Shown: positions 12,001 to 29,315 of the stretch, one piece after another | How positions within the stretch are numbered: the first letter of the stretch is position 1 | How the letters are laid out: each line of letters begins with the position of its first letter | From: Rhodococcus sp. X156 | Lineage (GTDB): Bacteria > Actinomycetota > Actinomycetes > Mycobacteriales > Mycobacteriaceae | Reading direction: 5' to 3' | Length of the DNA: 64,000 nt | NCBI RefSeq assembly: GCF_004006015.1 | Contig: NZ_CP034766.1 | Coordinates: 3,009,001 to 3,073,000, forward strand | Position numbers and translations under genes: made by a program | Notes under the pieces: model-generated | The model's database searches: none | Told to the model about the DNA's origin: nothing | Seen by the model: only the letters and a program-made list of their open reading frames with translations

Positions 12001-14366
12001 ACCGCCTCACCGTCGGCCCAGCTGCGCGCGGGATCGACCACGGTGTGCGTGGCGTGCACCGCTGCCTCGGTCGGCCCGTAGAGGTTGTGCAACCGGGCAC
12101 CGCTGCGCTGGGTGAACCGTCGGGCGAGCGCGGGCGAGAGAGCCTCGCCGGCGGCAAACACCCGGGTGAGCGACGTGGTGTCCGCTGCACCGGCGTGGTC
12201 CAGGAAGGCAGCCAGCATGGTCGGCACGAAGGACGTGGCCGTCACCCCGTGCCGCTCGATGGTGCGCGCCAGGTACTCGGGGTCGCGGTGCCCGTCCGGC
12301 GCGGCCACCACCAGCCGTCCTCCGGTGTAGAGCGGGACGAACAGCTCCCACAGCGAGACGTCGAAACCTGCCGGCGTCTTGAGCAGCACCACGTCCTCCG
12401 GGCCGAGGCGGTGCTCCTGGGCGAACCAGCACAGCTGGTTGGTGATGGCCCGGTGCGAGACGGCCACCCCCTTGGGCAGCCCGGTGGATCCGGAGGTGTA
12501 GATGACGTAGGCGGTGTTCTCCCTGCGCAGCGGTGCGCTCCGGTCGGCGTCCTCGATCGCCCGCGTCGGCAGGTCGTCCAGGGCCAGCCGGTCCACCTCC
12601 ACCGCGGTGGTGCCCGGTGGCAGCGCTGCCGCGTCAGCGGCCCGGGTGAGCACGCAGACCGGCCCGGCCGAGCGCAGCACGTGCGCGGTGCGCTCCGCCG
12701 GGTGGTCCGGGTCCAGGGGCACGTAGGCACCGCCGGCCTTGAGCACCGCGTGGATGGCCACCACGAGCTCGGCGGACCGACGCATCGCCACACCTACTCG
12801 CGCCTCCGGGCCCACCCCGAGCCCGATCAGGTGGCGGGCCAGCTGGGTGGACCGTCGGTCGAGCTCGCCGTAGGACATGGTGGCACCGTCGGCCAGCAGG
12901 AGCGCGGTGCGCTCGGGGGCACGGGCCACCTGGGCGCGCACCGGGGCCAGCAGGTCGTCAGCGCCCACCCCGCTGGTGGTGTCGTTGCGGGCCGCCAGGG
13001 TGCGTCGCTCGCCGGCGCGGAGCAGCCCCACCGACCGCAGGGTGCGCCCGCTGGCGCCGCCCACCAGGTCGGCCAGCAGGCCCAGGAACCGGTCGCGGTG
13101 GCGCTGCAGCTCCGCCTCCGTGTACCGGTCCGGGTTGGCCTCCAGGTCCAGGTTGAGGCTGGTCTTGTCCGCCGCGGGGTAGACGTTGACGTTGAGGTCC
13201 TCCACCGGACCGGTGGAGAGGATGTGCAGCCGGCCCTGTGCCGTGCCCAGCACCAGCTCCCGCTGGAACAGCATCAGGTTGACCATCGGTCCGAAGTACC
13301 CGCGCTCGCTGCCCTGCACCCCGGCGTCCCGGAGGATGTCCTCCGCCCGGTGCTGCTGGTGGCGCAGCGCTCCACCCAAGCTCTGCCGCACCGAGCTGAA
13401 CAGCTCCTCGAGCGTCTGCTCCTCGTCCAGGCGCACCCGCACCGGGACGATGTTCGACACCATGCCGCCACCCCGCCGCAGCACCGCAGTGGTGCGTCCA
13501 GACACCGGCAGGCTGAGCACCACGTCGTCGCGGCCGCTCATCCGGCCCAGGTAGAGCGCGACCGCGGCCACCAGCACCGGCGACACCGACACGCCCAGGT
13601 TCCGCGCGTGCCGGCGCAGGCCCTCGGTGGTCGGGGCCGGCACCGGACCGATGACGTTGCGCCGGCGGGCGCTGGCCGGTGCGCGGCGGCGGGACAGGGT
13701 GAGCGGGTCGCCCAGGCCCTCGGTCTGTGAGCGCCAGTACTCGCGGTCGCGCTGCTGCCGCGCGGAGCCCTGGTAGGCCTGGTCGATCCCCAGCAGCGTG
13801 GACAGGTCGGTCGGGGGCTCCTGCCTGCCCTGCACCCGTGCGGCCAGCTCGGTGTAGACCTCCGCGATGCGGGTCAGCATCCGCATCGAGGCGAACCCGT
13901 CGAAGGCGAGGTGGTGCACCCGGGTGTACCAGAGGTGGTGTCGCTCGCCCACGCGCAGCACCGCCACCTGCACCAGCGGCGCCCCCACCAGCTGCACCGG
14001 CTGCTCCTGGTCGGCGCGCATCCAGCGGTGCGCCGCCGCCACGGGGTCGTCCTCGGCGCGCAGGTCCAGCACCACGCAGGGAAAAACGTCCCCGTCGATG
14101 GGCTGCACGTGCTGGTGCGGCACCCCGTCGACCAGGCTCACCCGAACCACCATCGACTGCTGCTCCAGGGCGGCACGGGCGTGGGCCGCCAGCAGCAGCT
14201 GCGGATCTAGCTGCCCATAGATCTCGACGTACTGGGCGATGACCACCGGAGTGGCGGGATCCATCTGCTGCATGAGCCAGATGCCTCGCTGCGCCGATGA
14301 CAGCGGCAGGACGGACGGGCCGATCGTCTCGATGGTCGTGTCATGCGCGGGAAGCTCCCCACCCAT
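1..14366 (-). CDS. Multimodular non-ribosomal peptide synthetase, C-terminus beyond the window
   Basis: One frame is open from an ATG at 14366 to the left edge, about 4,788 residues. The ATG follows AGGGGG about 7 bases upstream. It activates amino acids and joins them on phosphopantetheine arms in the cytoplasm. Domain order is C1-A1-T1-E1, C2-A2-T2, C3-A3-T3, C4-A4, with A4 complete to its A10 motif (PSGKIDRR) near position 40. Carrier serines are Ser1017, Ser2551 and Ser3748, in LGGDS/LGGNS contexts. All C domains keep HHxxxDG. The protein begins directly with a condensation domain, so the first acyl group must come from a separate carrier or acyl donor. The C1 pattern (SSAQRGIW, then HHLAFDG) recalls EntF/DhbF-type siderophore synthetases, but no iron box was found upstream and no siderophore gene is in view. 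The product is unknown. PptT at 56114-56767 is the likely activating transferase. Confidence 0.95.
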   Translation of the reverse strand, partial: MGGELPAHDTTIETIGPSVLPLSSAQRGIWLMQQMDPATPVVIAQYVEIYGQLDPQLLLAAHARAALEQQSMVVRVSLVDGVPHQHVQPIDGDVFPCVVLDLRAEDDPVAAAHRWMRADQEQPVQLVGAPLVQVAVLRVGERHHLWYTRVHHLAFDGFASMRMLTRIAEVYTELAARVQGRQEPPTDLSTLLGIDQAYQGSARQQRDREYWRSQTEGLGDPLTLSRRRAPASARRRNVIGPVPAPTTEGLRRHARNLGVSVSPVLVAAVALYLGRMSGRDDVVLSLPVSGRTTAVLRRGGGMVSNIVPVRVRLDEEQTLEELFSSVRQSLGGALRHQQHRAEDILRDAGVQGSERGYFGPMVNLMLFQRELVLGTAQGRLHILSTGPVEDLNVNVYPAADKTSLNLDLEANPDRYTEAELQRHRDRFLGLLADLVGGASGRTLRSVGLLRAGERRTLAARNDTTSGVGADDLLAPVRAQVARAPERTALLLADGATMSYGELDRRSTQLARHLIGLGVGPEARVGVAMRRSAELVVAIHAVLKAGGAYVPLDPDHPAERTAHVLRSAGPVCVLTRAADAAALPPGTTAVEVDRLALDDLPTRAIEDADRSAPLRRENTAYVIYTSGSTGLPKGVAVSHRAITNQLCWFAQEHRLGPEDVVLLKTPAGFDVSLWELFVPLYTGGRLVVAAPDGHRDPEYLARTIERHGVTATSFVPTMLAAFLDHAGAADTTSLTRVFAAGEALSPALARRFTQRSGARLHNLYGPTEAAVHATHTVVDPARSWADGEAVPIGRPVANTRCHVLDTSLRPVPDEVAGELYLAGDQLAHGYLGRPDLSAERFVADPFGPAGSRMYRTGDLVRWSAEGELVYLGRTDDQVKLRGYRIELGEVESVLAADPGVGQAVVAVRETPLGPRLVGYVVGRGSVQPDVGHLLSAARAVLPEYMVPEELVVLDELPVNPNGKVDRRALPDPSAPRSDAGYRPPVGPVQTTLAELFATVLGVPRVGVDDSFFSLGGDSIVAMQLSARAREAGLAVSAREVFSLRTVARLAEVAQLVEPAATELAELPGGAAGEVALTPLALRTLGAGPVEALRSYSQAVTVTLPDHVDEPLLRTVLAEVLRQHDALRARLVLGATPHLVVPEPTGPVTPVLLRTAPTDADFTGSAWADRHAHELAAAADRLDPVSGAMVAVVWFPGVDGLGGRLLLVAHHLVVDGVSWRVLVADLAAAAAEVAAGQPPTVPTERTSLRRWGAALVEQAGSDRVRDAVDGWVHTLQPGGPGLGSRALDPELDTVATAGRSTVQLSAQTTATLLAVLPQAYGAGVEVALLSALGQAVAQLQRGRGADVAPVAVTLEGHGREEWLAPGADLSRTVGWFTSTYPLRLDLTGVDLDEALAGGPAAGGAVKAVKEQLLAVPDHGIGFGLSAQHDPVAAGRLAGLPTPEVIVNYLGRTDWAERGDGGWQPDPELDGMSAVRGDAMPLAAVLEVNALTRSTPEGARIVATLDHARGVLPDEDARMVALLWEQALDALAEHLRTEGAGGLTPSDTPLVDVTQAELEEWEQRLPGLQDVWPLAPLQRGLHFHAALAGTDSDGYTAQILLRLRGDVDPARLHAAGQSLLDRHAALRGGFVSRSDGTVVQLVAGIVTLPWSEHDVTGVADPAAELDRLLATERRRPFDVTTPPLLRMTAVRAGATDWTLALTAHHLVIDGWSIPLVLEELLAGYTGTAATEPAPSYRDHLARLAEQDSAPSLQQWVQVLTGVGEPTLLAPSADPRAGAEAPVDHDVMLPAALRARLSELAGSAGVTLNTVVQTAWALLLSRLTGRQDVVFGSTVAGRPPELPGVEKMVGLFINTLPVRAQLQPAETVEALLRRLQEEGAALLDHQAVGLAEIQQAAGTPALFDTLTVLESYPVDRDGLTARTAGSGLAVEDVQVHDATHYPVALVTLLDPELHFRLKVAPSVFDDAKVDQLVARFLQVLTTMTEHPQRRVGEVEVLTDAELAHLVDVRGAEPLPPRTLAEIFAAAAARDPGAVAVVDGDRSVDYRELDERSTHLARALVARGVGPEVFVALGLPRSLELVVAIWAVAKAGGAYVPVDPGYPAGRIEHMLGDSGAVLGLTLAEHRSRLPELVTWWGVDELSPAGAEQPSAPAAPPGPVRPGNAAYVIYTSGTTGRPKGVVVTHEGLASLCQSEREAFDLTPAARALHVASPSFDASVLELLLALGAGATLVIAPPDVYAGAELADFIRTSGVTHGFLTPAVLRSMDPAAVGESLAHVVVGGETVPAELVASWAPGLHLHNAYGPTETTVLATASVPMRAGAPVTIGAALRGVHLLVLDQRLRPVPVGVEGHLYVAGPGVTRGYHSAPGLTARRYVANPYGPAGSRMYDTGDLVRWTPGTGGLELSHVGRSDSQVKIRGQRIEPGEVDGVLSTHPAVRFAVTVGHRLGSGSTALVSYVLPVNGDGVDSAALSAHVAALLPSAMVPAAFVEIDQVPVTPVGKLDRSALPAPDLAGANGEHVPPRTAQEQLVASVFAEVVGLEQVGATDSFFDLGGDSLTATKVVARLGSACGVHVGVRALFEHPTVAALAQFLRAATAEGASTPGVGAALAAAPRPAHVPLAPAQQRLWVVNQYDPDSAVYNVPMGLRLRGALDTEALARAWADVLERHESLRTVYPDGELAPEQQVLSTAAASADVDLAPVPVEATDLTARVAELTRRGFDVTTDAPVRARLFTTNPAEHLLVVVVHHIAADGASLGPLARDLGAGYDARVQGRAPTWSPLPVQYADYALWQRGLLGEPAEPTATATAQLAFWRERLAGLPGLLELPTDRPRPAVPDPRGATVRLGVDRELAASLVARAHEQGATVFMVVHAALSVLLSRLSGSGDVAVGTPVAGRGDPALEDLVGMLVNTLVLRTDLRAPTTFTELLAQVRAGDLDAFEHAEVPFDWVVDEVGATRSPAWNPLFQVLLSHQHFTTTEVELAGLRTETVDLSGHDAKLDLAIEVADRIDDDAALAGLDLAITYATALFDEETMRTFGHRLVHLLEQVSENPEVPLAELTVDTPAADTPAAVPAPAVQPEAPAAVPPAPRDEPGDLAALLSVAAERHPGGPACVLGEQAVDLGTLHERYRQLVEMMAGAAMGSEALLTLTLNALITELAPTRLGTLLPRMPQLLAEVRAAAETAAGEGTVVVAGAPGASSRGRGEPDGAGSTLAGLFEQQVHARPDSPALTCDGATLTFAELDVRANRLARMLVRLGVGPDVLVGVVTPRSVEVVVAMLAVVKAGGGYVPIDHSQPDVRNAHVVETAAPLCLLTPGTAVGFAAGRPVIDLTGLDLHELSGEPLTDAERRAPHPDSLAYVTFTSGSTGRPKGAAISHRAIASRLRWMDCAYRLAEHVVVHKAPFAFDMSVLEIWGPLTGGGRLVLARPDGHLDPAYLHSLLDTERVTLAIFVPALLAAFVEHAEDGAGVPPSLRTVICGGEALTTGLVARVAGLSAAQVHNEYGPTEAAVGVTHHQTRNGADHDAAVPIGVPVSDTEVHVLDERLRPVPQGSTGELYLAGVQLARGYAGRADLTADRFVANPFAGDGQRMYRTGDLVRANRQGELVFVGRSDFQVKLRGVRIELGDVEAALAAHPAVGAAVAAVWDGPAGDRLVGYVTRASSQQPDVAEVTGFLRERLPEYMVPHTLVVLDALPLNATGKVDRRALPEPALEADDRPQVAPRTPAERSVAEVLARLLGTEQVGITDNLFDLGGNSLLATRLVSRVNAALGCSIRVRDVFERPTVEAIARLAEDSGASDRPPLVAQPRSERPPLSLAQQRIWFLNRFDPESSLYNMPVVVRLVGELVPEAMGQALADVVARHESLRTVFPEDDAGPYQRVVPAQEVALQLDTAEVVDPADVAERVAELAGAAFDVRTDVPLRAQLLRLASAEPATAGPADAGPIEHLLVLVVHHIAADGFSLAPLARDLGAAYAARSQGTDPQWTPLAVQHADFAQWQRTVLGTDDDPGSLLNQQLTYWRSALAELPEVLDLPLDRPRPAVRSMRGDHRTARLDADLHAAVERLAHEQGATPFMVVHAALSVLLAKLCGTTDVPVGTAVAGRGEAALDDLVGMFVNTVVLRAQVDQQESFRSLLHRVRDTDLQAFEHTDVPFERLVDELQPARSTAHSPLFQVMLGYQNNAAARLELPGVRVEVDPVDLGGAKFDLALDLAETWDADGRPAGIDVDLGYATDVFEPDTAERLLAQLHRVLAAVVAAPERTVGSVDLLSAAERAELLGVRGAAVVPPGSAQDALAPTLPELLARAAAQDPSRVAVVDGARSITYGEIDERSNQLARALVAREVGPETVVALGITRSIESVLGIWAVSKSGGAYLPVDPGYPAGRIEHMLTDSGAPLGITCAADASAFTGLTADCSWLALDSGELAAEAATLPGHALSAAERRAPLRPENTAYVIYTSGTTGQPKGVVVPHTGLAPFAEEMRVRFATTGSSRTLHFASPSFDASVLELLMAFGAGATMVIAAPTVYGGADLARVLREHRVSHAFATPAAVASLDPEQVGEALECLMVGGEACSPELLARWAPGRRFVNAYGPTETTIVTTLSEQLQAGDRITIGGPVRGTTALVLDDQLQPAAVGATGELYLAGLGVTRGYHDRRGMTASRFVANPHGGPGERMYRTGDVVRWVRGTHGLEIDYLGRKDQQVKVRGFRIELGEVESALLRHPDVEAATAGTVTAPSGEPILVAWVTAREAATLEPRDVAAQAGALLPAHMVPSAVVPVEAMPLTPSGKIDRRALPAPR
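3020..6609 (-). other. NRPS module 3: C-A-T with an enlarged C-A linker
   Basis: C3 has HHIAADGAS near residue 2742, the usual L-to-L motif. A3 carries [10 protein letters not shown] near 4270-4305. T3 has Ser3748 in LGGNSL. The A3 pocket read by alignment is D-M-L-I-I-G-E-V-G-(K), which I cannot assign to a substrate. The Glu at the position equivalent to GrsA 322 could pair with a basic or amide side chain, but this is only a guess. Between C3 and A3 lies an extra stretch of about 150 residues, described separately. Confidence 0.75.
4760..5230 (-). other. Alanine/proline-rich linker and possible adenylation-domain remnant inside the NRPS
   Basis: After C3 the frame runs through a Pro/Ala-rich stretch (about 5140-5215). 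It then enters about 45 residues (about 4980-5108) that look like the start of an A domain: [20 protein letters not shown] followed by a TLHERYRQL segment in the place of the usual TYxELxxxANxLA. A helical segment rich in Leu and Ala follows, and then a complete A3 domain begins near 4755 ([17 protein letters not shown]). This extra block is absent between the other C-A pairs of the protein. The remnant reading is inference. Confidence 0.5.
6610..9759 (-). other. NRPS module 2: C-A-T
   Basis: C2 has HHLVIDGWS near residue 1700 and directly follows the epimerization domain, so it should be a D-to-L type condensation domain. A2 carries [10 protein letters not shown] near 7850-7885. T2 has Ser2551 in LGGDSL. 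The A2 pocket read by alignment is D-A-L-F-V-G-A-V-L-(K). I do not recognise a certain substrate; the small and hydrophobic positions suggest a hydrophobic or aromatic residue. The code is nearly the same as that of module 4. Confidence 0.75.
9760..14366 (-). other. NRPS module 1: C-A-T-E
   Basis: C1 spans roughly residues 15-450 with HHLAFDG near residue 150. A1 spans about 465-965, with [10 protein letters not shown] near 12475-12505 and NPNGKVDRR near 11480. T1 has Ser1017. The next domain carries [10 protein letters not shown] near residue 1208 and the GWFTSTYP motif, which identify an epimerization domain, so residue 1 should be delivered in D form. Reading the A-domain pocket by alignment to GrsA/EntF gives D-V-W-S-F-A-L-V-H-(K). 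This lies closest to the Ser and Thr codes known from siderophore synthetases (the EntF Ser code begins DVW and ends LVDK; a coelichelin Thr code ends MVHK). A hydroxyl amino acid is a tentative inference. Confidence 0.8.
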
Positions 14367-14727
14367 TCAGTGCCCCCTAGCCTGACGTCATGGGTCATCA
14401 CGCGGCCCTCCCCCCCTGTACAAGGAGCGACGCCTTGAGTACTATCTGCAAAGTAGGTCATCCGACCTCTTGTGGGCACTTGCGCCACTGGACGTCGGAG
14501 GGCCTATTTGTCGTGCATGGACGGACGGATGTCTATCGACTGGGTCGGTCGCCCCGTTACACCCTGGTCCGTGGAGCGAATGCCGCTGGCGCCGAACAAC
14601 AGGTCCCGCACGGTCTGGTCAGATCACGACTGCATCGCCGTCCCGAGAGTAGAGGCGTTCGGCGGGCGTCGCACCCGCAAAGCCACGATCAGCCACACAG
14701 TTGCAGACCTGTGACCGAAACACGCAA
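14367..14727. other. NRPS upstream region without a gene
   Basis: About 360 bases lie between the NRPS start and the tuf terminator. Their base composition is clearly less GC-rich than the flanking genes, as expected for a promoter region. I see no coding frame with a ribosome site. A small inverted repeat, AGGTC-atcc-GACCT, lies at 14455-14468, and a run of seven C lies at 14410-14416. I found no convincing -35/-10 pair and no sequence resembling an IdeR/DtxR iron box. Confidence 0.5.
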
Positions 14728-14760
14728 AGGGGCGCCCCCGTCGATGACGGAGGCGCCCCT
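14728..14760 (-). terminator. Terminator of tuf
   Basis: On the minus strand AGGGGCGCCTCCGTC and GACGGGGGCGCCCCT form a 15-bp stem with one G-U pair and a 3-base loop, 32 bases after the tuf stop. The stem is followed by TTGCGTGTTT. This is a strong intrinsic terminator separating the translation operon from the NRPS gene. Confidence 0.9.
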
Positions 14761-14792
14761 CGGCGCTGCAGCTGGAGACCAGCCGCTTGGTG

Positions 14793-15986
<1,194 letters not shown>

Positions 15987-16131
15987 TGAATGTCCTCCTG
16001 GACTTGCGCGCTGCGCCTTGTGGCACAGCAGGTCTGGTTGTCTGAATCGTGTAGTGCTGGTGTTCGTCGTGCTCGTGCTAGCGCCTGCGCACAGCTGAAA
16101 TCACTGCTTGCAGACTATCGTCCCCGATGGG

Positions 16132-18234
16132 TTACTCCCCCGTCGCCTTGGCGATGATCTCCTTGGCCACGTTGGCCGGGACCTCGGCGTAGGAGTCGAA
16201 CACCATCGAGTAGTTTGCCCGGCCCTGCGTGCGGGACCGGAGGTCACCGACATAGCCGAACATCTCCGACAGCGGCACGAGCGCCTTGACGATGCGCGCA
16301 CCACTTCGTTCCTCCATGGCCTGGATCTGGCCACGGCGGGAGTTGAGGTCGCCGATCACGTCGCCCATGTAGTCCTCGGGCGTGATCACCTCGACCGCCA
16401 TCAGCGGCTCGAGGATGACCGGGCCGGCCTGACGAGCAGCCTCCTTGAGCGCCATGGAACCGGCGACCTTGAAGGCCATCTCGGAGGAGTCGACCTCGTG
16501 GTAGGCACCGTCGAGCAGGGTCAGCTTGATGTTGACCAGCGGGTAGCCGGCCAGGATGCCGTACTGCATGGCGTCCTGCGCACCGGCGTCGACCGACGGG
16601 ATGTACTCGCGGGGGACGCGCCCACCGGTGACCTTGTTCTCGAACTCGTAGAGCGCGCCGTCCTCCGAGGTGAACGGCTCGAGCTTGATGATCACCTTGG
16701 CGAACTGGCCGGAGCCACCGGTCTGCTTCTTGTGCGTGTAGTCGTACTTCTCGACCGTCTTGCGGATGGTCTCGCGGTACGCCACCTGCGGCTTGCCGAC
16801 GTTGGCCTCGACCTTGAACTCGCGACGCATGCGGTCCACCAGGATGTCCAGGTGGAGCTCGCCCATGCCGCCGATCACGGTCTGGCCGGAGTCCTGGTCC
16901 AGGTGCACCTTGAAGGTCGGGTCCTCCTCGGCGAGCTTCTGGATCGCGATGCCCAGCTTCTCCTGGTCGGACTTCGTCTTCGGCTCGATCGCCACCTCGA
17001 TGACCGGGTCCGGGAACGTCATCGACTCGAGGATGACCTGGTGCTGCGGGTCGCACAGCGTGTCACCGGTCGTGGTGTCCTTCAGACCGATCACGGCGTA
17101 GATGTGACCGACGCTCGCGTTGGGGACCGGGTTCTCCTTGTTGGAGTGCATCTGGAAGATCTTGCCCAGACGCTCCTTCTTGCCCTTGGTGGAGTTGACC
17201 ACCTGGGCACCGGAGTCGACCCGCCCGGAGTACACCCGGACGTAGGTCAGCTTGCCGAAGAAGGGGTGCACCGCGATCTTGAACGCCAGAGCCGCGAACG
17301 GCTCGTCAGCGGCCGGCTTGCGGACGAGGAGCTCCTCCTCGTTGCCGGGCGCGTGGCCCTGCACCGACTCGACGTCCAGCGGGGACGGCAGGTAGTCGAC
17401 CACGGCGTCGAGCATGGGCTGCACGCCCTTGTTCTTGAACGCCGAGCCACACAGCACCGGGTACAGCTCGCTGGCCACGGTGAGCTTGCGAATCGCCCCC
17501 TTGACCTCCTCGACCGTGAGGTCCTCGCCACCGAAGAACTTCTCCAGCAGGGCCTCGTCGGACTCCGCGACGGTCTCGAGCAGCTCCTGGCGGTACTGCT
17601 CGGCGCGCTCGGCGAGGTCCGCCGGGATCTCCTTGACCTCGTACTTCTCGCCCAGCTTCGTCTCGCCGGTCCAGACCTTGGCGTTCATCTCGACCAGGTC
17701 GACGATGCCCTCGAACTGGTCCTCGGCACCGATCGGCAGCTGGATGACCAGCGGCTTGGCGCCCAGGCGGTCCTTGATGGTGTCGACCGTGTAGTAGAAG
17801 TCCGCGCCGAGCTTGTCCATCTTGTTGACGAAGCAGATGCGCGGGACGTCGTACTTGTCGGCCTGGCGCCAGACCTGCTCCGACTGGGGCTCGACGCCCT
17901 CCTTGCCGTCGAAGACCGCCACCGCGCCGTCCAGCACGCGCAGGGAGCGCTCCACCTCCACGGTGAAGTCGACGTGACCCGGGGTGTCGATGATGTTGAT
18001 CTGGTTGTTGTTCCAGAAGCAGGTCACCGCGGCAGAGGTGATCGTGATGCCGCGCTCCTGCTCCTGCTCCATCCAGTCAGTCGTCGAGGCACCGTCGTGG
18101 GTCTCACCGATCTTGTAGTTCACACCGGTGTAGAAGAGGATGCGCTCGGTAGTGGTGGTCTTACCGGCATCGATGTGCGCCATGATGCCGATGTTGCGGA
18201 CCTTGTTGAGGTCGGTCAGCACTTCCTGTGCCAC
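16132..18234 (-). CDS. fusA: Elongation factor G
   Basis: This 700-residue translocase GTPase moves tRNA and mRNA through the ribosome after peptide transfer and also acts in ribosome recycling. The G1 loop [10 protein letters not shown] is near residues 19-28. The G3 motif DTPGHVDF and G4 motif NKMD follow, and domains II-V continue to the end. Length is normal for the family. The GTG start at 18234 begins the characteristic [10 protein letters not shown]-terminus. The gene lies 142 bases after rpsG, beyond a short hairpin, and precedes tuf. Confidence 0.98.
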   Translation of the reverse strand: MAQEVLTDLNKVRNIGIMAHIDAGKTTTTERILFYTGVNYKIGETHDGASTTDWMEQEQERGITITSAAVTCFWNNNQINIIDTPGHVDFTVEVERSLRVLDGAVAVFDGKEGVEPQSEQVWRQADKYDVPRICFVNKMDKLGADFYYTVDTIKDRLGAKPLVIQLPIGAEDQFEGIVDLVEMNAKVWTGETKLGEKYEVKEIPADLAERAEQYRQELLETVAESDEALLEKFFGGEDLTVEEVKGAIRKLTVASELYPVLCGSAFKNKGVQPMLDAVVDYLPSPLDVESVQGHAPGNEEELLVRKPAADEPFAALAFKIAVHPFFGKLTYVRVYSGRVDSGAQVVNSTKGKKERLGKIFQMHSNKENPVPNASVGHIYAVIGLKDTTTGDTLCDPQHQVILESMTFPDPVIEVAIEPKTKSDQEKLGIAIQKLAEEDPTFKVHLDQDSGQTVIGGMGELHLDILVDRMRREFKVEANVGKPQVAYRETIRKTVEKYDYTHKKQTGGSGQFAKVIIKLEPFTSEDGALYEFENKVTGGRVPREYIPSVDAGAQDAMQYGILAGYPLVNIKLTLLDGAYHEVDSSEMAFKVAGSMALKEAARQAGPVILEPLMAVEVITPEDYMGDVIGDLNSRRGQIQAMEERSGARIVKALVPLSEMFGYVGDLRSRTQGRANYSMVFDSYAEVPANVAKEIIAKATGE

Positions 18235-18352
18235 GAGTGTGGTCCCCGCTTACGTTCATCGGTGGGTCAGCGGTGAGGTGATCACACACAGACCCTGGTG
18301 GTGGTCGATCTTCTTGTGCAGCACGTTCTGGTCGAGAAGGTGGTGGAGCTGC

Positions 18353-18370
18353 CCGGGGCCTGGGCCCCGG
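18353..18370 (-). promoter_or_regulatory. Intercistronic hairpin between rpsG and fusA
   Basis: CCGGGGCC and GGCCCCGG form an 8-bp perfect stem with a 2-base spacer, only a few bases after the rpsG stop. No T-run follows. It may tune relative rpsG and fusA expression or protect the mRNA end; the role is inference. Confidence 0.5.
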
Positions 18371-18376
18371 ACCGGC

Positions 18377-18847
18377 TCACCAGCGGTAGTGCGCGAAGGC
18401 CTTGTTCGACTCGGCCATCTTGTGGGTGTCCTCGCGACGCTTGACCGCCGCACCGAGGCCGTTGCTGGCGTCGAGCAGCTCGTTGGCGAGGCGCTCCACC
18501 ATGGTCTTCTCGCGACGGGCGCGAGAGAAGGTGACGAGCCAGCGCAGCGCGAGGGTGTTCGCACGGCCGGGCTTGACCTCGATCGGGACCTGGTAGGTGG
18601 CGCCACCAACGCGGCGGCTCTTCACCTCGAGGGCCGGCTTCACGTTCTCCAGCGCCTTCTTCAGGGTCAGCACGGGGTCGGTGCCGGTCTTCTCGCGGCA
18701 GCCCTCCAGCGCACCGTAGACGATCGACTCCGCGATCGACTTCTTGCCGTCGAGCAGGATCTTGTTGACCAGCTGGGTGACGACCGGGGATCCGTAGACC
18801 GGGTCGTTGACCAGCGGGCGCTTCGGTGCGGGGCCCTTGCGAGGCAT
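18377..18847 (-). CDS. rpsG: 30S ribosomal protein S7
   Basis: This 156-residue protein nucleates assembly of the 30S head by binding the 3' domain of 16S rRNA. The N-terminus ([12 protein letters not shown]) and the core match actinobacterial S7 in sequence and length. Its ATG overlaps the rpsL stop by one base (TAATG), so the two are translationally coupled, and GGAGAAG lies upstream as ribosome site. In E. coli S7 represses its own operon; nothing here shows whether that applies. Confidence 0.97.
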   Translation of the reverse strand: MPRKGPAPKRPLVNDPVYGSPVVTQLVNKILLDGKKSIAESIVYGALEGCREKTGTDPVLTLKKALENVKPALEVKSRRVGGATYQVPIEVKPGRANTLALRWLVTFSRARREKTMVERLANELLDASNGLGAAVKRREDTHKMAESNKAFAHYRW

Positions 18848-19221
18848 TAGCTCTTCTCCTTCTTCGCGCCGTACTTGCTGCGGCCCTGCTTGCGACCCTT
18901 GACGCCCTGGGTGTCAAGGGAGCCGCGAATGATCTTGTAACGCACACCAGGGAGGTCCTTCACGCGACCGCCTCGCACGAGCACCATGGAGTGCTCCTGC
19001 AGGTTGTGGCCCTCACCGGGGATGTACGCGGTGACCTCGACCTGGCTGGTCAGCCGGACACGAGCCACCTTGCGCAGAGCGGAGTTCGGCTTCTTCGGGG
19101 TGGTGGTGTACACGCGAGTGCACACGCCACGACGCTGGGGACTCCCCTTCAACGCCGCCGTCTTGAGCTTGGCGACCTTGTCCTGGCGACCCTTGCGGAC
19201 CAGCTGCTGGATGGTGGGCAT
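18847..19221 (-). CDS. rpsL: 30S ribosomal protein S12
   Basis: This 124-residue protein of the decoding centre affects accuracy and streptomycin response. The two streptomycin-linked loops are of wild-type form: [11 protein letters not shown] and [11 protein letters not shown] keep the lysines whose substitution gives resistance. Length and sequence match the family. It is the first gene of the rpsL-rpsG-fusA-tuf unit, with a promoter candidate about 200 bases upstream and a one-base overlap with rpsG. Confidence 0.98.
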   Translation of the reverse strand: MPTIQQLVRKGRQDKVAKLKTAALKGSPQRRGVCTRVYTTTPKKPNSALRKVARVRLTSQVEVTAYIPGEGHNLQEHSMVLVRGGRVKDLPGVRYKIIRGSLDTQGVKGRKQGRSKYGAKKEKS

Positions 19222-19424
19222 AGACCGGCTTTCTCGTATTGATGCGATCGGTGCGATCGTGGCTTCTCTGTACGTGACGTCGTTGGTGCTCGTGCAGCCT
19301 TGTCCCCGCGGTCGGGCGTGTCGGACTCCCCAACAGCAACATCCTGCGCGGAGACCTCGTGCTCACGGTCTCCCGGAATGGACGGGCACACTGCAATCCC
19401 GACCGAGGCCGGGCACGACCGCCA

Positions 19425-19454
19425 ACGATACCTTTTCAGTTGCGGTGAGGTCAA
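19425..19454 (-). promoter_or_regulatory. Candidate promoter of the rpsL operon
   Basis: On the minus strand TTGACC (19454-19449) and TATCGT (19430-19425) are separated by 18 bases, a good match to a housekeeping sigma promoter. It lies after the rpoC terminator and about 200 bases before rpsL, giving a long leader. The -35 sits inside the small palindrome GGTCA-ttt-TGACC. Confidence 0.6.
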
Positions 19455-19487
19455 AATGACCCCGCTCCGCGCTCCCTGTCGGCGCCA

Positions 19488-19522
19488 CCGTGGGCCCCAG
19501 GCAGAGTGCCTGGGGCCCACGG
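19488..19522 (-). terminator. Terminator of rpoBC
   Basis: Starting 20 bases after the rpoC stop, GTGGGCCCCAGGCA and its exact complement form a 14-bp perfect stem, extended by two more C-G pairs, around a GAG loop. No T-run follows on the minus strand, as is common for stable hairpin terminators in high-GC actinobacteria. With the 19222-19541 gap it separates rpoC from the rpsL promoter. Confidence 0.8.
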
Positions 19523-19541
19523 GGTGGCACCAGCTCGGAGG

Positions 19542-23494
<3,953 letters not shown>

Positions 23495-23650
23495 GTCGCT
23501 TCCTTCTCCCTTGGGGGTAGTGGCGCTCATGGTGCGAGCGGCCTAGGGGTGTGGACTTGTCCCTCCTCCGGTGCAGCCCGCGTGGGGCTGCACCGGAGGA
23601 AAGTGGTCGGCTCACCGGGTGAGCCAAACCTGCTGAGGCGGTTCGCCGCC

Positions 23651-27160
<3,510 letters not shown>

Positions 27161-27344
27161 GATGCATCCTTCCAGCACCTCATGCGGGCCGTCGCTGCTC
27201 GGACGGCCGCTGCTTTGTCGACACTGAACGACGGCTCTACCATGGGCAGATCCCTCGTCCAGACTCTGTTGCGGGCGGCCTGCTCTCGACCCCGGGTGTA
27301 GCTGATTTTGGGGTGCGGACAGCAGGAGACCAGCGCAACGTTGG

Positions 27345-27373
27345 AGTTTAGCCCCTGTTTCGGCCGTTGTCGA
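27345..27373 (-). promoter_or_regulatory. Candidate rpoB promoter
   Basis: On the minus strand TCGACA (27373-27368) and TAAACT (27350-27345) are separated by 17 bases. The start would lie near 27338, giving a leader of about 180 bases before the TTG start of rpoB. The 27161-27521 interval holds this promoter, the leader and the upstream terminator, and no gene. Confidence 0.65.
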
Positions 27374-27471
27374 GTCGGGCAGCCTCGATCCCACGCAGTC
27401 AAGCTGCGCGCGCAGGCACAAGCGTGGACGCCACCTGCCGGTGCGTCAAGGGCGCCACGCGCGGCGTGTCG

Positions 27472-27494
27472 GGTCCCGGCGACGACCCGGGACC
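27472..27494 (-). terminator. Terminator of the mce operon
   Basis: GGTCCCGG and CCGGGACC form an 8-bp perfect stem around a 7-base loop, 27 bases after the stop of the last Mas gene. No T-run follows. It would separate mce transcription from the rpoB promoter. Confidence 0.55.
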
Positions 27495-27521
27495 GGGGCG
27501 GGCCCGGGCGGCGCGGCGTGA

Positions 27522-28289
27522 TCAGGCCTCGGTGAGCCCGGACAGCAACCACTGCCCGTTGTCCCGCAACAGGTTTGCCGTGAATCGGTAGCCGCTGGCC
27601 TGCAGGGCCTGACCGTTGTTGTCGGCGTTGATCACCACGAAGGCGATCACCTCGGCGCGGTCGCCGCTGAGCAGCCGGACCCCGTTGGAGACCACGGTCG
27701 CGCTGGTGGTGGTCTTGGCCTGGGTGGCCACCTTGCGGATGTTGTCCCGGTTGGAGTTGTACTGGTTGGCCATCTCCGGCGTCATCAGCTTCACCGCGGC
27801 GTCGAAGTCGGCATCCAGCGTGGTGTGGCTGTAGGTGTAGGCGGTCTTCAGCACGTTGGCCGCCGCAGCGTTGACCTCCTGGGTGGCCGGCTGGTCCACC
27901 AGCGCGGTGTTGGCGGTGTCGCCACCGTCGCCGGAGCTGTTGTGGATCACCGAGGTGACGGCGAGCACGACCGCCGCGACCAGCATGAGCGCCACCAGGG
28001 CGGACACCGCGATCCACCGCGGGTTGCTCAGCGAGGTGCGGGACGGTCGGTTCCGCCGCTGCCGCGGGCGAGCACTGGCCGGCTGCGCGGAGCCTGCCGA
28101 GGCCGCTGGGCTCTGAGTGGTGGTGCTGCTGGGGTCCGGCCGGCCGGTGTCCGCGGAGCTGGGAGCTGCCGTCGTCGAAGCGTGCGGCTGCGGGTCCTGC
28201 GTGGTGGGGCGGGCACGGGTGCCAGCCACCGCCGGGCGGCGCCGGGGGGTGGGACGGGGTCCCGGGCCCTTGCGGTTCACCGGTGGCAT
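27522..28289 (-). CDS. Mce-associated membrane protein (Mas), second copy
   Basis: This is a 255-residue protein with a long basic, Pro/Ala/Thr-rich cytoplasmic N-terminus, one transmembrane helix at about residues 92-114 (AVSALVALMLVAAVVLAVTS), and an extracytoplasmic domain of the Mas/VirB8-like type (DFDAAVKLMTPEMANQYN). Mas proteins end mce operons and are thought to stabilise or assemble the transporter. I placed the start at the ATG 28289, preceded by GAGAGGAG; a longer frame to 28397 looks less likely. It follows the first Mas gene by 52 bases and is the last gene of the operon. Confidence 0.8.
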   Translation of the reverse strand: MPPVNRKGPGPRPTPRRRPAVAGTRARPTTQDPQPHASTTAAPSSADTGRPDPSSTTTQSPAASAGSAQPASARPRQRRNRPSRTSLSNPRWIAVSALVALMLVAAVVLAVTSVIHNSSGDGGDTANTALVDQPATQEVNAAAANVLKTAYTYSHTTLDADFDAAVKLMTPEMANQYNSNRDNIRKVATQAKTTTSATVVSNGVRLLSGDRAEVIAFVVINADNNGQALQASGYRFTANLLRDNGQWLLSGLTEA

Positions 28290-28341
28290 CGGTACGTGCT
28301 CCTCTCGCAGCTGCTCGGACGGTGGTGGCGGCGGGTGCCGG

Positions 28342-29220
28342 TCACTGTCCGGCCTGCGTCGGCTCGTTGGGCTGCAGGTTGGAGACCTTCCAGCCATCTG
28401 CGGTGCGGACCATGGCCAGGGTCAGCGCCAAACGCTGCTTCTGGCCCGTTCCGCCGGCCTGCTCCGAGCCACCGGGCGCGGCGGCCGGGCTGCTGGGCGC
28501 AGGTGCGGCGCTGGGATCGGTCGAGCCGCCGGGGGCCGGCGCTGGGGTCGGGCTCGGGGCGGGAGCTGGCGTGGCACTGGTGAAGGTGGTGTCCACGAAG
28601 ACCAGCGCGCTGGCCGTGCCGGCGCCGGAGTCGAGCTCGGTGAGCGCGGCGTTGGTGACCGTCGAGGTGACGGAGCCCTTGGTCTGCGCGATCCGCTGGG
28701 TGAGCTGCGCCTCCTGCTGGGCGTACTGCTCGGCCAGCTCCCCGGTGATGGCGTTGCGCCACGCCTGCAGGGTGCCCTGCGGGTCTCCGCCGTTCACCGT
28801 GGTCATGGTGGCCCCGACGCTGCGGGCGGCTTCCACGGCGGCGTCGCGATCGGCGGTCACCGACGTGGGGCCGGACTCGCTGAAGCTGTCCACGGTGTAC
28901 CAGATCGCTCCGCCCAGCAGGGCAGCCGCGACCACGACCGCGGCTGCTGCCGTGGCGACCTTGGTTCGTCCGGGCTGGCGATCCCCGGTGCCCCGGCCGT
29001 CGTCGCCTGCACCGTCCTCGGCCTCCGTGGCGGTGCCGGCGCTGCGGGCGCTGCGGGCGGCGGTGCCGGTCGCGTCGCCGGACTTCTTGCTCAGGTCAGG
29101 AGCAGCTGGCTCCCCCTGTGCGGCTCCCGTGTCGTCGGTGGGGGCCCCGCCGTCCTGGCGGCGGCCGTGGTTGCTGTCGTCGACGCCGTCAGCGTCGAGG
29201 CGTGATTCATCCATTGCCAT
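28342..29220 (-). CDS. Mce-associated membrane protein (Mas), first copy
   Basis: This 292-residue protein has an acidic, disordered N-terminus of about 85 residues, a transmembrane helix near 88-108 (VATAAAAVVVAAALLGGAIW), and a Mas-type extracytoplasmic domain. The domain is interrupted by a Pro/Ala-rich insert (about residues 218-255: PAPAPSPTPAPAPGG). The C-terminus ends in the typical LAMVRTADGWKVSNLQP. It probably supports the Mce transporter in the envelope. It lies 95 bases after mceF. The low-complexity insert is unusual for this family. Confidence 0.8.
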   Translation of the reverse strand: MAMDESRLDADGVDDSNHGRRQDGGAPTDDTGAAQGEPAAPDLSKKSGDATGTAARSARSAGTATEAEDGAGDDGRGTGDRQPGRTKVATAAAAVVVAAALLGGAIWYTVDSFSESGPTSVTADRDAAVEAARSVGATMTTVNGGDPQGTLQAWRNAITGELAEQYAQQEAQLTQRIAQTKGSVTSTVTNAALTELDSGAGTASALVFVDTTFTSATPAPAPSPTPAPAPGGSTDPSAAPAPSSPAAAPGGSEQAGGTGQKQRLALTLAMVRTADGWKVSNLQPNEPTQAGQ

Positions 29221-29315
29221 ACATAGTGCCGGACTTCTCCGACATGCTCCGTTCTTCGATCAGTGCGCTGCGGACAGCGCCAGGGTGAGCAGTCCGGCGC
29301 CACCCCGAGAGGATC

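Noticed and set aside
14455-14468. AGGTC-atcc-GACCT as an iron-dependent regulator box for the NRPS
   Set aside because: It is shorter than and different from the IdeR/DtxR consensus; I keep it only as an unassigned inverted repeat.
27161-27421. An upstream extension of rpoB by about 87 codons
   Set aside because: It would begin inside or before the promoter; the added residues are not conserved, and the TTG at 27160 has an excellent ribosome site.
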